This document shows, in pieces, positions 7,451-15,211 of a DNA stretch of 33,240 nucleotides. The position numbers were made by a program, and so were the translations under genes. This DNA comes from Candidatus Spyradenecus faecavium. Its GTDB lineage: Bacteria > Verrucomicrobiota > Kiritimatiellia > RFP12 > DVOR01. Location of the stretch: the NCBI GenBank assembly GCA_018713405.1, contig DVOR01000156.1, positions 1 to 33,240 on the forward strand. Direction: 5' to 3'. The notes under the pieces were generated by a model. The model did no database searches and was not told the origin of the DNA. It saw nothing but the letters and a program-made list of their open reading frames with translations. The first letter of the stretch is position 1, and every line of letters begins with the position of its first letter.

Positions 7451-8410
7451 ATGAAGCGACTTTCCCTTTTGCTGTGTTGCGCGGCGGCCTGCGCGTTCGT
7501 CGGGTGCGGGGACGATTCCCCCACGGAGGCGGAGAGCCAGGAGCGGGCGAAGGCCCTCTTCGCGCAGGCCGCGGCCGCGGCGGACAACGGCGACGCCCAG
7601 GAGGCCGCGCGCCTCTACCGCGAGGTGCTGGGGCTGGACGGCGACAACGCGTCCGCCCACCTGAGCCTGGCGTTGATCGAGGACGACGCGCAGGGCGACT
7701 ATCTGGAGGCCGTCCACCACTATCAGGCCTATCTGGCGCTGCAGCCGACCGCCGAGTCGCGCGCGATGGTGGAGGAGCGCCTGGCCGCCGCGCGCGGGAA
7801 GCTGGCCGACCAGCTGGCCGGCGGCTCGGAGAAGGCGCGCGCCGCCGAGTCCGAGCGCACGCGCCTGGCCGCCCGCGTCCAGGCCCTCGAGGCCCAGGTC
7901 GGCGAGCAGGAGGCCCTCCTTGCGGAGAAGGACCGCACCATCAAGAGCCTGGAATCGCAGGTCGCCACCTGGAGGCGCACCGCCGAGGAGATGCAGACCG
8001 CCGAGAGCGAGGCCTTCCGCCTGGCCGGGCAAAAGGCCGCCGAGGACGCCGAGAGGGCGGTGCAGGAGGCGGACGAGGCGGCCTCCGACGCCGGCGTCAC
8101 GCTGGGCGAGATCGCCGCCGCCCGCGCCGAGGCCGAGCGCATGATCAACGAGGCCGACGGCGGCGTGGCCGCCCGGAACGCCGCCACCCGCAAGGCCGTC
8201 GAGGGCGTGGAGGACGCGCCGCGCCTGGGCGCCTCGCCCGTGCCGGGGCGGGACTACGTGGTGCGCCGCGGCGACACCCTTTCGAGCATCGCCCGCGAGG
8301 CCTACGGCAGCAACGCCAAGTGGCCGGTCATCCGCGAGGCCAACCGCGCGACGGTCAGCCCCGACGGGCGGATCCAGCCCGGGCAGGTGCTCATCATCCC
8401 TGAGCTGTAA
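7451..8410 (+). CDS. Lipoprotein with TPR-like, coiled-coil and LysM domains
   Basis: A 319-residue envelope protein. Residues 1-19 form a lipoprotein signal peptide ending FVGC, with Cys19 the likely lipidated residue. Residues 24-95 look like tetratricopeptide helices, 105-215 are Ala/Glu-rich coiled coil, and 268-319 form a LysM peptidoglycan-binding module ('VVRRGDTLSSIAREAYG', ending 'GQVLIIPEL'). The layout suggests a membrane-tethered protein that reaches through the periplasm to the cell wall. It is the first gene of a plus-strand run with a small membrane protein and carboxynorspermidine decarboxylase. The domain calls are firm; the exact function is unknown. Confidence 0.85.
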   Translation: MKRLSLLLCCAAACAFVGCGDDSPTEAESQERAKALFAQAAAAADNGDAQEAARLYREVLGLDGDNASAHLSLALIEDDAQGDYLEAVHHYQAYLALQPTAESRAMVEERLAAARGKLADQLAGGSEKARAAESERTRLAARVQALEAQVGEQEALLAEKDRTIKSLESQVATWRRTAEEMQTAESEAFRLAGQKAAEDAERAVQEADEAASDAGVTLGEIAAARAEAERMINEADGGVAARNAATRKAVEGVEDAPRLGASPVPGRDYVVRRGDTLSSIAREAYGSNAKWPVIREANRATVSPDGRIQPGQVLIIPEL

Positions 8411-8418
8411 GGCCGCCC

Positions 8419-8697
8419 ATGCGCCGCTTCCGCCGACGCCGCGACGTCTCGTTCCACCGCCCGGAGAGCGATTCTTTCCGGCTGGACACGGGCGACGTGG
8501 CGGAGGGGCGGCCCTTCTGGGCGCGGCTCTTCGGCCGCCGCGGCAGGCGCGACGTCTTCTCGCGTTACATTGCCGCGGGGGGCACGCGCGACGCGCGCGA
8601 CGAGGGGCAGGACGCCCTGGAGCGGCGGTCGTGGCGGCGTTTCTCGCTCGCGCTTGGCGCGTTGGTTCTCATCTGGATGCTGGGGGCATGGTTATGA
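8419..8697 (+). CDS. Small single-pass membrane protein
   Basis: A 92-residue basic protein. The first 70 residues are Arg-rich and would be cytoplasmic; the last 20 ('LALGALVLIWMLGAWL') form one membrane segment at the C-terminus. I do not recognise the family. It starts 8 bases after the lipoprotein stop and its stop overlaps the next ATG as ATGA, so it sits inside an operon. That context supports a real gene although no strong ribosome site is visible. Confidence 0.6.
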   Translation: MRRFRRRRDVSFHRPESDSFRLDTGDVAEGRPFWARLFGRRGRRDVFSRYIAAGGTRDARDEGQDALERRSWRRFSLALGALVLIWMLGAWL

Positions 8698-9869
8698 ACG
8701 GACTGCCCGAGACGCCCGCCTTCGTGGTGGATGTGGAGGCCCTGCGCCGCAACGCGGCCATCCTGCGCGAGGTCGCGGAGGCCTCCGGCGCGCACCTGCT
8801 GTTGGCCCTGAAGGCCTTTTCGATGCCGGTGGCCTTCCCGTACCTTTACGCTGAGGGCACCTGCGCCAGCAGCGTGCACGAGACGCTCCTGGGCGGGGAG
8901 TTCGGGGGCGAGCGGCACGCCTTCGCCGCGGCTTTCTCCGAGCGCGAGATGGCCGAGTTGCTCGACGCGGGGCTCAACCACGTCACGCTGAACTCCTTCG
9001 CGCAGCTGGCGCAGTGGCGACGCGTGGCCGCGGCCCACCCGCGCGGCGGGGAGGTCGCCGTGGGCCTGCGCATCAATCCCGAGCATTCCGAGGGGCAGGT
9101 GCCGATCTACGACCCCTGCGCGCCGCACTCCCGCCTGGGCATCCGCCGCGCCGCCTTCGCGGGGCAGGACCTCACGGGCGTCACGGGGCTGCACTGCCAC
9201 AACCTCTGCGAGCAGAACGCCGACTGCTTCGCCCGCACGCTCGAGGCCATCGAGGAGAAGTTCGGCGACCTGCTCCCGCGCATCTCGTGGTTCAACTTCG
9301 GCGGCGGGCACCACATCACCCGCGCGGACTACGACCGCGACCTGCTGGTGCGCACGTTGCGGGGCTTCCACGCGCGGTATCCGCACATCCGCTACTACCT
9401 GGAGCCCGGCGAGGCGCATGTGCTCAACGCCGGGACCTTCGTCTGCACGGTGCTGGACGTGGTGGACAACGCCGGCCCCATCGCCATCCTCGACGGCTCC
9501 GCCGCCTGCCACACGCCCGACGTCATCGAGATGCCCTACGTGCCGCGTGCCTTCCTCGACCTCGCGTGGGACGGCGCCGCGGCGCCCGGCCCCGGCGCGC
9601 TCCGCGCCGGCAAGCCCGGGGAGAAGCCCTGCGAGGTGCGCCTGGCCGGGCCCAGCTGCCTGGCGGGAGACGTCTTCGGCGACTATTCCTTCGACCGGCC
9701 CCTCGTGCCGGGCGACCGCGTGCTCTTTGAGGACATGGCCCTCTACACGATGGTCAAGACGAACACCTTCAACGGCATCCGCCTCCCCTCCCTGTGGCTG
9801 CGCCAGGGGCCCGGCGAGTTCACCCGCGTGCGCAGCTTCGGCTACGACGACTTCCGGTCGCGCCTGTGA
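8694..9869 (+). CDS. nspC: Carboxynorspermidine/carboxyspermidine decarboxylase
   Basis: A 391-residue PLP enzyme of the alanine-racemase-like barrel fold. It removes CO2 from carboxy(nor)spermidine in the alternative polyamine route that starts from aspartate semialdehyde and a diamine. Lys40 in 'LALKAFSMP' should bind PLP. 'HCHNLCEQ', 'NFGGGHHIT', 'EPGEA', 'GPSCLAGDVFG' and 'FEDMALYTMVKTNTFNGI' are all NspC hallmarks, and the Cys in GPSCLAGD is the one expected to complete the active site. I chose the ATG at 8694 because GGGGG lies 7 nt upstream and the codon overlaps the previous stop as ATGA; ATG at 8688 is an alternative. The partner dehydrogenase is not in the window. Confidence 0.93.
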   Translation: MNGLPETPAFVVDVEALRRNAAILREVAEASGAHLLLALKAFSMPVAFPYLYAEGTCASSVHETLLGGEFGGERHAFAAAFSEREMAELLDAGLNHVTLNSFAQLAQWRRVAAAHPRGGEVAVGLRINPEHSEGQVPIYDPCAPHSRLGIRRAAFAGQDLTGVTGLHCHNLCEQNADCFARTLEAIEEKFGDLLPRISWFNFGGGHHITRADYDRDLLVRTLRGFHARYPHIRYYLEPGEAHVLNAGTFVCTVLDVVDNAGPIAILDGSAACHTPDVIEMPYVPRAFLDLAWDGAAAPGPGALRAGKPGEKPCEVRLAGPSCLAGDVFGDYSFDRPLVPGDRVLFEDMALYTMVKTNTFNGIRLPSLWLRQGPGEFTRVRSFGYDDFRSRL

Positions 9870-9884
9870 GAGGAGGCCCCCGCC

Positions 9885-11822
9885 ATGAGAAAGATTCTTG
9901 CCCTCGCCCTTGCCCTTGCGTTCTGCCTGCCCCTCGCCGCGGAGGAGAAGGGCAAAATCGAGCTCCCCGCGCTGGAGCATGAGATCACCGGCCCCAATCA
10001 CGTCTATGGCCGCGCCCTCGACCCCGAGGACCTGGGCCAGCGCGCCGTCATCCTCTGGAACATCTCGCGCTTCGTCGAGCCCGGCTACAACCGCCTCAAG
10101 GCCGCGGAGAGCGGCGACGATGACGACGACGACAACAACAATTACCGCCGCAACAACCGCGACGACAGGGACAGGGAGGGCGGCCCGCAGGACCAGATGC
10201 GCGAGGAGAGCCGCGCCATCCAGCGCGCCTCCAAGGGCGCCGTCAAGGACGGCCGCCTGCTCGTCATCGCCGTCGACCCCCAGCCGGCCGACCCCGAGCT
10301 CCGCCGCTTCCGCACCGACGCCATCCGCGAGCTGAAGCCCTACTTCCCGGTCTACGCCATCGACGTCTCCTCGCAGTACTACGACGCCTCGGGCAAGCAC
10401 CGCGGCATGATCTCGGACATCAAGACCTTCGCCGAGGGCAACCGCCTCACCGACCTCCTCGCCGAGACGCCGGACTATCTCCCCGGGCGCATCATCACCT
10501 TCAAGACCAAGAAGATGGAGACGCTCTCCAAACGCTTCGTGGAGGGCAAGAACATCGAGCAGCCCCTCAAGCAGCTCCGCGCCGCGGCCAACGGCTCCGG
10601 CGAGAAGGCCGAGGAGGCCCAGCGCATGCTCGCCGCCGTCGAGGCCCACCTCGACGCGATGGCCGCCGACATCGACGCCGACCTCAAGGCCGCGCCCTCG
10701 CGCGCCCTCACGCGCATCGAGGTGCTCCTGAAGACCGCGCCCAGCCAAGGCGCGCGCTACGCCGGCGCCCGCCAGGCCCTCCGCGCCAACCCCGCCGTCC
10801 GCCAGCTGGCCCGCGCCCGCGAGTTCCTGCGCAAGGCCAACCACGGCGACGTCGGCCGCGGCGACACCGGGCGCCAGGCCGACGCCTTCGCCAAGGCCCT
10901 CACCCTGATGGCCAAGAGCGACAACGCCTCCATCGCCGCCGAGGCCACCGAGCTCGCCGCCGCCATGGAGCCCTATTCCGCCGCCACCCTCGCCAAGGAG
11001 CAGGCCGAGCTCCACGAACAGATCGCCGCCCGCCGCAAGGCCCGCGACGAGGCCCGCAAGGAGCGCGAGCAGGAGCGCCGCAACCGCCGCTCCGGCCGCG
11101 GCTCCTCCTCGCAGGAGGAGGACGACGACCCCGTGCAGCGCTTCGACACCGCCGGCGCCATCCTCGCCAAGTCCGCCGGCGAGGCCGCCATCGCCCCGCT
11201 CCGCGCCGAGCTCGACCGCCTGAACGACGCCACCTGCAACTACGAGCGCATCCGCGAGAACTACGCCGGCCACGCCGAGCGCCAGGGCGCGCGCAGCGAG
11301 GCCGCCAAGGCCGTCATCGCCGCCATCGACTCCTCCCGCCAGGGCTACCTCGCCGAGCTCGAGGCCATCCAGAAGGACAGCCGCCCCCTGGACCTCTATT
11401 CCACCCGGGACTGGGAGCAGATCATCGAGGTCAACTACCCCTCGCTCCAGCGCACGCCCGCCGGCTCCGAGGCCCTGAAGATGCTTCGCGACTCCGAGCT
11501 GCGCGGCATCCACGGCGTCTACGAGGACGTGCTCAAGGGCACGCCGGACCGCGAGGAGGGCGAGTCCAACGAGGACTACGCCGTCTCCACGAACCGCTAC
11601 CGCCAGACCAAGCTCAAGGCGCTCCTGAAGTACCGCGGCTCGCGCTCCAAGTATGGCCGCATGGCCGCCGCCCAGCTCGACTCCCTGGGTTACTCCAACG
11701 CCGGCATCCAGCAGAAGCTGAAGGACCTCGAGAGCCAGCTCAAGGACCTGAAGAAATCCGCCAAGGAGGCCGAGAAGGCGCGCGAGAAGGCCCAGAAGGA
11801 GGCCCGCCGCAACCGGGACTGA
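9885..11822 (+). CDS. Secreted protein of unknown function, charged and helical
   Basis: A 645-residue protein with a clean signal peptide (residues 1-19, cut near LAAEE). Residues 24-62 ('ITGPNHVYGRALDPEDLG', then 'AVILWNIS') are faintly thioredoxin-like, but no CxxC is present. An Asp run at 78-83 is followed by Asn (84-86) and a charged linker. From about residue 180 on it is Ala/Glu/Lys/Arg-rich and predicted mostly helical, with a coiled coil at the C-terminal end. I do not recognise the family. It lies 15 bases after nspC, has an AGGAGG ribosome site, and is the last gene before a strong terminator. Its heavily C-ending codons resemble those of the 5' half of gspD. Confidence 0.75.
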   Translation: MRKILALALALAFCLPLAAEEKGKIELPALEHEITGPNHVYGRALDPEDLGQRAVILWNISRFVEPGYNRLKAAESGDDDDDDNNNYRRNNRDDRDREGGPQDQMREESRAIQRASKGAVKDGRLLVIAVDPQPADPELRRFRTDAIRELKPYFPVYAIDVSSQYYDASGKHRGMISDIKTFAEGNRLTDLLAETPDYLPGRIITFKTKKMETLSKRFVEGKNIEQPLKQLRAAANGSGEKAEEAQRMLAAVEAHLDAMAADIDADLKAAPSRALTRIEVLLKTAPSQGARYAGARQALRANPAVRQLARAREFLRKANHGDVGRGDTGRQADAFAKALTLMAKSDNASIAAEATELAAAMEPYSAATLAKEQAELHEQIAARRKARDEARKEREQERRNRRSGRGSSSQEEDDDPVQRFDTAGAILAKSAGEAAIAPLRAELDRLNDATCNYERIRENYAGHAERQGARSEAAKAVIAAIDSSRQGYLAELEAIQKDSRPLDLYSTRDWEQIIEVNYPSLQRTPAGSEALKMLRDSELRGIHGVYEDVLKGTPDREEGESNEDYAVSTNRYRQTKLKALLKYRGSRSKYGRMAAAQLDSLGYSNAGIQQKLKDLESQLKDLKKSAKEAEKAREKAQKEARRNRD

Positions 11823-11846
11823 GCCGTCCCGCCACGGCACAAAAAA

Positions 11847-11873
11847 GGGCCGCCCGGCAAGGGCGGCCCTTTT
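11847..11873. terminator. Strong bidirectional intrinsic terminator
   Basis: A perfect 9-bp stem (GGGCCGCCC / GGGCGGCCC) with loop GGCAA. It is flanked by six A on the left and four T on the right, so it works for both strands. It sits between two convergent genes, the secreted protein (ends 11822) and trkH (ends 11885). Confidence 0.92.
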
Positions 11874-11884
11874 CGTCGTCGGCC

Positions 11885-13450
11885 TCAGCCGACGGAGATG
11901 GATTCCTCAGGGTAGCGCACGTGGTGGGCCTGCGCGCGGGAGGCCATCATGAGCGCGAGGGAGACCGGGCCGATGCGGCCCAGGAACATCGTGAGCGAAA
12001 TGAGGAGCCGTCCGGCCTGGGAGAGGTCGCCGGTGGCGTCGAGGGTGGTGCCGACGGTGCCGAGGGCGGAGGAGACCTCGTAGAAGAGGGCGAACTCGCC
12101 GTGCTTGGCGATGAGGGCGTCCTCGGTGAAGAGGAGGAGGAAGTAGAGGAGGAAGAGGGTGGCGAGGTAGAAGAAGAGGATGACCATGGCCTCGCGGCAG
12201 ATGGCGTCGGGGATGGTGCGACGGTGGAGCTGGACGTCCGGGTTGCCGCGGATGTAGGCGCGGATGGTGAGGAGGACGACGACGAGGGTGGTCGTCTTGA
12301 TGCCGCCGGCCATGGAGCCCGGGGCGCCGCCGACGAGCATGAGGAGGACGGAGAGGACGTTGGCGGGGTGGGAGACCTCGCCCATCGGGATGGCGTTGAA
12401 GCCGGCGGTGCGGAAGAAGATGGCCTGGGCGAAGCCGGCGCAGGCCTCCTCGAAGTCCGTGTTGAAGGCGACGAGGGCGTCGCGCCACGCGCCGTCCGCC
12501 AGGGAGGCGATCAGGCCGGGGGCGGAAGGGTCGTGGACCAAGGAGCCGCGCCACTCGAGGGCGGTGAAGAGGAGCCCGCCGCCGACGGAGAGGATGAGGC
12601 TCATCCAGAGGACGACACGCGCCTGCAGGATGATGTGGCCGCGGCGGCGGAGGTCGCGCCGCCAGAAACGGTAGCGGAAGACGTTGGAGAGGACGAGGAA
12701 GCCGATGCCGCCGGCCGCGACCAGGAGCGCGAGGATGATGAGGATCGGGGCGTCGCCGCGGATGTCCAGCAGGTTGTTCGGGTGGAGGGAGAGCCCGGCG
12801 TTGCAGAAGGCCGAGACCGCGTGGAAGACCGAGAACCAGACGGCCCGGCCGAGTTCGTAGCCGTGGACGAAGTGGTAGCGGACGAAGAGGAGCGCCGCGC
12901 CGGCGACCTCGAAGGTGAGGACGTAGCGGAAGGTCTGCGAGAGCAGGCTGGCGGGGCGGCCGCTCGAGCCGAAGCTGATGGCGATCTGCCGCTCGCCGCC
13001 GAAGGGGACGCGCCCGAGCAGGATGGAGACGATGAGCGTGCCCAGGGCGACCAAGCTGATGCCGCCGAGCTGCACGCACCCCAGCAGGACGGCCTGCCCG
13101 AAGAAGGTGTACGTCTCGGGGACGGAGACCACGGCCAGCCCCGTGACGCAGGAGGCCGAGGTCGCCATGAAGAGGTTGTCGATCAGCGCCTCGCCCAGCT
13201 TGGCCCACGTGAAGGGGCGCCCCGGGGCGAGCCACGCCCAGCACCCGTCGCTCTGGGCCCACGGGGAGCAAAGCAGGAGGGTGCCCAGGGCGATGAGCGC
13301 CAGGAAGGTGACGGCGAGGGTGCGGTAGGGGTTGAACGGCTCCTGCTTGGCCGGGTCGCGGCGGCGCGCGGGCAGGGGCGTGGGCAGGTCGCGGAGGCGG
13401 TCGCGGTAGTCGCGCAGCGCCTGGCTTTGGGTGGGGGCGGCGTCGGTCAC
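11885..13450 (-). CDS. trkH: TrkH/KtrB-type potassium uptake channel subunit
   Basis: A 521-residue polytopic membrane protein with the four pore loops of the Trk/Ktr/HKT family: 'SASCVTGLAVV', 'VSAFCNAGLSL', 'FRTAGFNAIP' and 'SALGTVGTTLD'. Each keeps the selectivity glycine. 'GGAPGSMAGGIKTTT' is also typical. It imports K+ together with a cytoplasmic nucleotide-binding TrkA/KtrA ring, which is not encoded here. The start is the GTG at 13450, which overlaps the pflA stop as GTGA; no Met occurs until deep in the first pore region. It is the last of six overlapping genes and ends at the terminator at 11847. Confidence 0.92.
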   Translation of the reverse strand: MTDAAPTQSQALRDYRDRLRDLPTPLPARRRDPAKQEPFNPYRTLAVTFLALIALGTLLLCSPWAQSDGCWAWLAPGRPFTWAKLGEALIDNLFMATSASCVTGLAVVSVPETYTFFGQAVLLGCVQLGGISLVALGTLIVSILLGRVPFGGERQIAISFGSSGRPASLLSQTFRYVLTFEVAGAALLFVRYHFVHGYELGRAVWFSVFHAVSAFCNAGLSLHPNNLLDIRGDAPILIILALLVAAGGIGFLVLSNVFRYRFWRRDLRRRGHIILQARVVLWMSLILSVGGGLLFTALEWRGSLVHDPSAPGLIASLADGAWRDALVAFNTDFEEACAGFAQAIFFRTAGFNAIPMGEVSHPANVLSVLLMLVGGAPGSMAGGIKTTTLVVVLLTIRAYIRGNPDVQLHRRTIPDAICREAMVILFFYLATLFLLYFLLLFTEDALIAKHGEFALFYEVSSALGTVGTTLDATGDLSQAGRLLISLTMFLGRIGPVSLALMMASRAQAHHVRYPEESISVG

Positions 13451-14133
13451 AGGGCGAGCTCCTCGGGGCTGGGCGGGCTCAGGTGCGCGCCGGGGTAGGG
13501 GATGCCGAGGGCCTCGTACTTGTGGACGCCGAGCTCGTGGTAGGGCAGGCGGTCGATGCGCCGCACGTTGAGGCCGCGGAGCAGGTCGCGCGTGGCGGCC
13601 TTCTCGGCGGGGGTGTCGTTGAGGCCGTGCGCGACGACCTGGCGGACCCAGACCGGCTTTTGGGTGTCGCGCAGGTGGGCCAGGAGGCGCCAGTAGGGCG
13701 CGGGGTCGGCGCCGGTGACGGCGCGGAAGCCCTCTGGCGTGGGGCTCTTGACGTCGAGCAGGATGAGGTCGGCGGCGTCGAGCGCGGCGCGGGCGTCGGG
13801 CGTGTCGAGCGCGCCCGAGGTGTCGATCGCCACGTGGAGCCCGGCCTCGTGCAGGGCCTGGATGGCGGCCAGCAGGGGCTTGGCCTGCAGGAGCGGCTCG
13901 CCGCCGGAGAAGGTGACGCCCCCCTCCTTCCCCAGGTAGGGGCGCATGCGGACGGCCCGGCGGACGATGTCGGGCACGGGGGTCTCGACGCCGCCCTGCG
14001 TGGCCCAGGTGTCGGGGTTGTGGCAGAAGACGCACCGCAGGGGGCACCCCTGGAGGAAGACGACCAGGCGGATGCCGGGGCCGTCCACGGCGCCGAGGCT
14101 TTCGTAGGAATGGACGCGAAGGGTGGGGGTCAT
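13447..14133 (-). CDS. pflA: Pyruvate formate-lyase activating enzyme (radical SAM)
   Basis: A 228-residue radical SAM protein. The cluster motif CPLRCVFC gives Cys30, Cys34 and Cys37, GGEP is at 77-80, and the N-terminal 'ESLGAVDGPGIRLVVFLQG' is characteristic of PflA rather than other glycyl-radical activases. It uses SAM and a [4Fe-4S] cluster to make the glycyl radical on formate C-acetyltransferase, so the host ferments anaerobically. The target enzyme PflB is not in the window. Both ends overlap neighbours by 4 bases (ATGA with the glycosyltransferase, GTGA with trkH). The short form without the extra ferredoxin-like insert supports the call. Confidence 0.9.
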   Translation of the reverse strand: MTPTLRVHSYESLGAVDGPGIRLVVFLQGCPLRCVFCHNPDTWATQGGVETPVPDIVRRAVRMRPYLGKEGGVTFSGGEPLLQAKPLLAAIQALHEAGLHVAIDTSGALDTPDARAALDAADLILLDVKSPTPEGFRAVTGADPAPYWRLLAHLRDTQKPVWVRQVVAHGLNDTPAEKAATRDLLRGLNVRRIDRLPYHELGVHKYEALGIPYPGAHLSPPSPEELAL

Positions 14134-14903
14134 GGCGCGCGGCGGAGGAGTTCGAGGACTTTGTAGGCGTATTTCGGGACCATCATGGGCAGGCAGCACC
14201 ACACGCCGTTCAGGCGGTTGGCCCGCACGATCTCGCGGTTCAGGCGCACCTTCGCCTGGAGGCCGTCGGTGGAGAGCCCGCCCAGGCGCATGGCGGTGGT
14301 GCAGAAGGGCACGTAGCGGGCGCGGGCGCCGGAGCGGAAGAGCCGGAGCAGGAACTCATGGTCGGCGGCGATCCGCATGTCGGTGCGGTAGCCGCCCACG
14401 CGGCGGAGCGCCTCGCGGCGGATGGCGAAGCTCGGGTGCGGGGGGATGAGGCCCCAGCGGAACATCCAGGGCCGCCAGAACCCGCCGGCGTAGTAGCGGC
14501 GCGTCGGCGCTTCGCGCCCCGTGGCGTCCTGGGGGATGAAGCGGATGTCGCCGTAGACGGCGTCGAGCCCCGGCTCCTCCGCGAAGGGGGCGCACCAGCG
14601 CGCGAGCACGTCGTCGCCGTCGAGGATGTCGTCGGCGTGCAGGAGGGCGACGAGGTCCCCCGTGGCGCGGGCGATGCCCTTGTTCAGCGCGTCGTAGAGG
14701 CCGCCGTCGGGCTCGCTGGTCCAGCGCAGGCGCCCCCCGAAACGGGGCTCCCAGGCGCGGAGCAGGTCGGGCGTGCCGTCGGTCGAGGCGCCGTCCAGCA
14801 CGATCAGCTCGTAGTCCGCGCCCCGCTGGCGGAGGGCGCTCTCCAGGGCGGTCGGCAGGGTGGCGGCGCTGTTGCGGCAGGCGGTGATCAGGGAAAGCTT
14901 CAT
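14130..14903 (-). CDS. Family 2 glycosyltransferase
   Basis: A 257-residue GT-A fold enzyme. 'SLITACRNSAATL' opens the nucleotide-binding region, 'VLDGASTDGT' and 'SEPDGGLYDALNKGI' are classic GT2 motifs, and 'LLHADD' (88-92) is the metal-binding acidic motif. It is close to the WcaA-like enzymes of polysaccharide synthesis. Cytoplasmic, with a possible amphipathic C-terminus (CCLPMMVPKYAYKVLELL). Its ATG overlaps the DUF192 stop by 4 bases. Its place beside an exosortase-EpsI gene and a membrane glycosyltransferase-like gene suggests exopolysaccharide or glycoprotein synthesis, but sugar and acceptor are unknown. Confidence 0.88.
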   Translation of the reverse strand: MKLSLITACRNSAATLPTALESALRQRGADYELIVLDGASTDGTPDLLRAWEPRFGGRLRWTSEPDGGLYDALNKGIARATGDLVALLHADDILDGDDVLARWCAPFAEEPGLDAVYGDIRFIPQDATGREAPTRRYYAGGFWRPWMFRWGLIPPHPSFAIRREALRRVGGYRTDMRIAADHEFLLRLFRSGARARYVPFCTTAMRLGGLSTDGLQAKVRLNREIVRANRLNGVWCCLPMMVPKYAYKVLELLRRAP

Positions 14904-15211
14904 GGCGTGACCCCCAGGCCGGCGAGGGTCTCGCATCCCCGGAAGGCGGGGTCGCCGGCGGCGGATTCAAGGACAGCATGGGCGCGCCAGCCGCCCCAGA
15001 CCCAGGGGCGGCCCGGCCCGACGCCGAGGGCTTGGCGGACGAGCCTGCCGCGGCGGTCGTAGAAGCGCGCGTCGATGGGGAAGCGCATCCCCACGGTGTG
15101 GATGGCGCGGCAGGGCGAGAGGAGCAACGCCCGGCCGGGCGGCAGCCCATCCCGGCCGAGCAGCCCGCGCATCCGGGCCAAGGGCGTGCGCGCGACCTCC
15201 ACCTCAGTCAT
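14900..15211 (-). CDS. DUF192 family protein
   Basis: A 103-residue protein matching DUF192: 'TPLARMRGLLGRDGLP', 'CRAIHTVGMRFPIDARFYD' and 'WGGWRAHAVLE'. The family forms a small beta-barrel of unknown function, often near the envelope. No signal peptide is seen; the sequence starts directly in the domain. It overlaps the exosortase gene by 8 bases and the glycosyltransferase by 4. Confidence 0.82.
   Translation of the reverse strand: MTEVEVARTPLARMRGLLGRDGLPPGRALLLSPCRAIHTVGMRFPIDARFYDRRGRLVRQALGVGPGRPWVWGGWRAHAVLESAAGDPAFRGCETLAGLGVTP

Noticed and set aside
8565..11840. Minus-strand open frame of 1091 codons
   Set aside because: It is antisense to nspC and the secreted protein gene, which have signal peptide, family motifs and ribosome sites. 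Its Gly/Ala/Leu/Val-rich product is a by-product of C-ending codons on the other strand.
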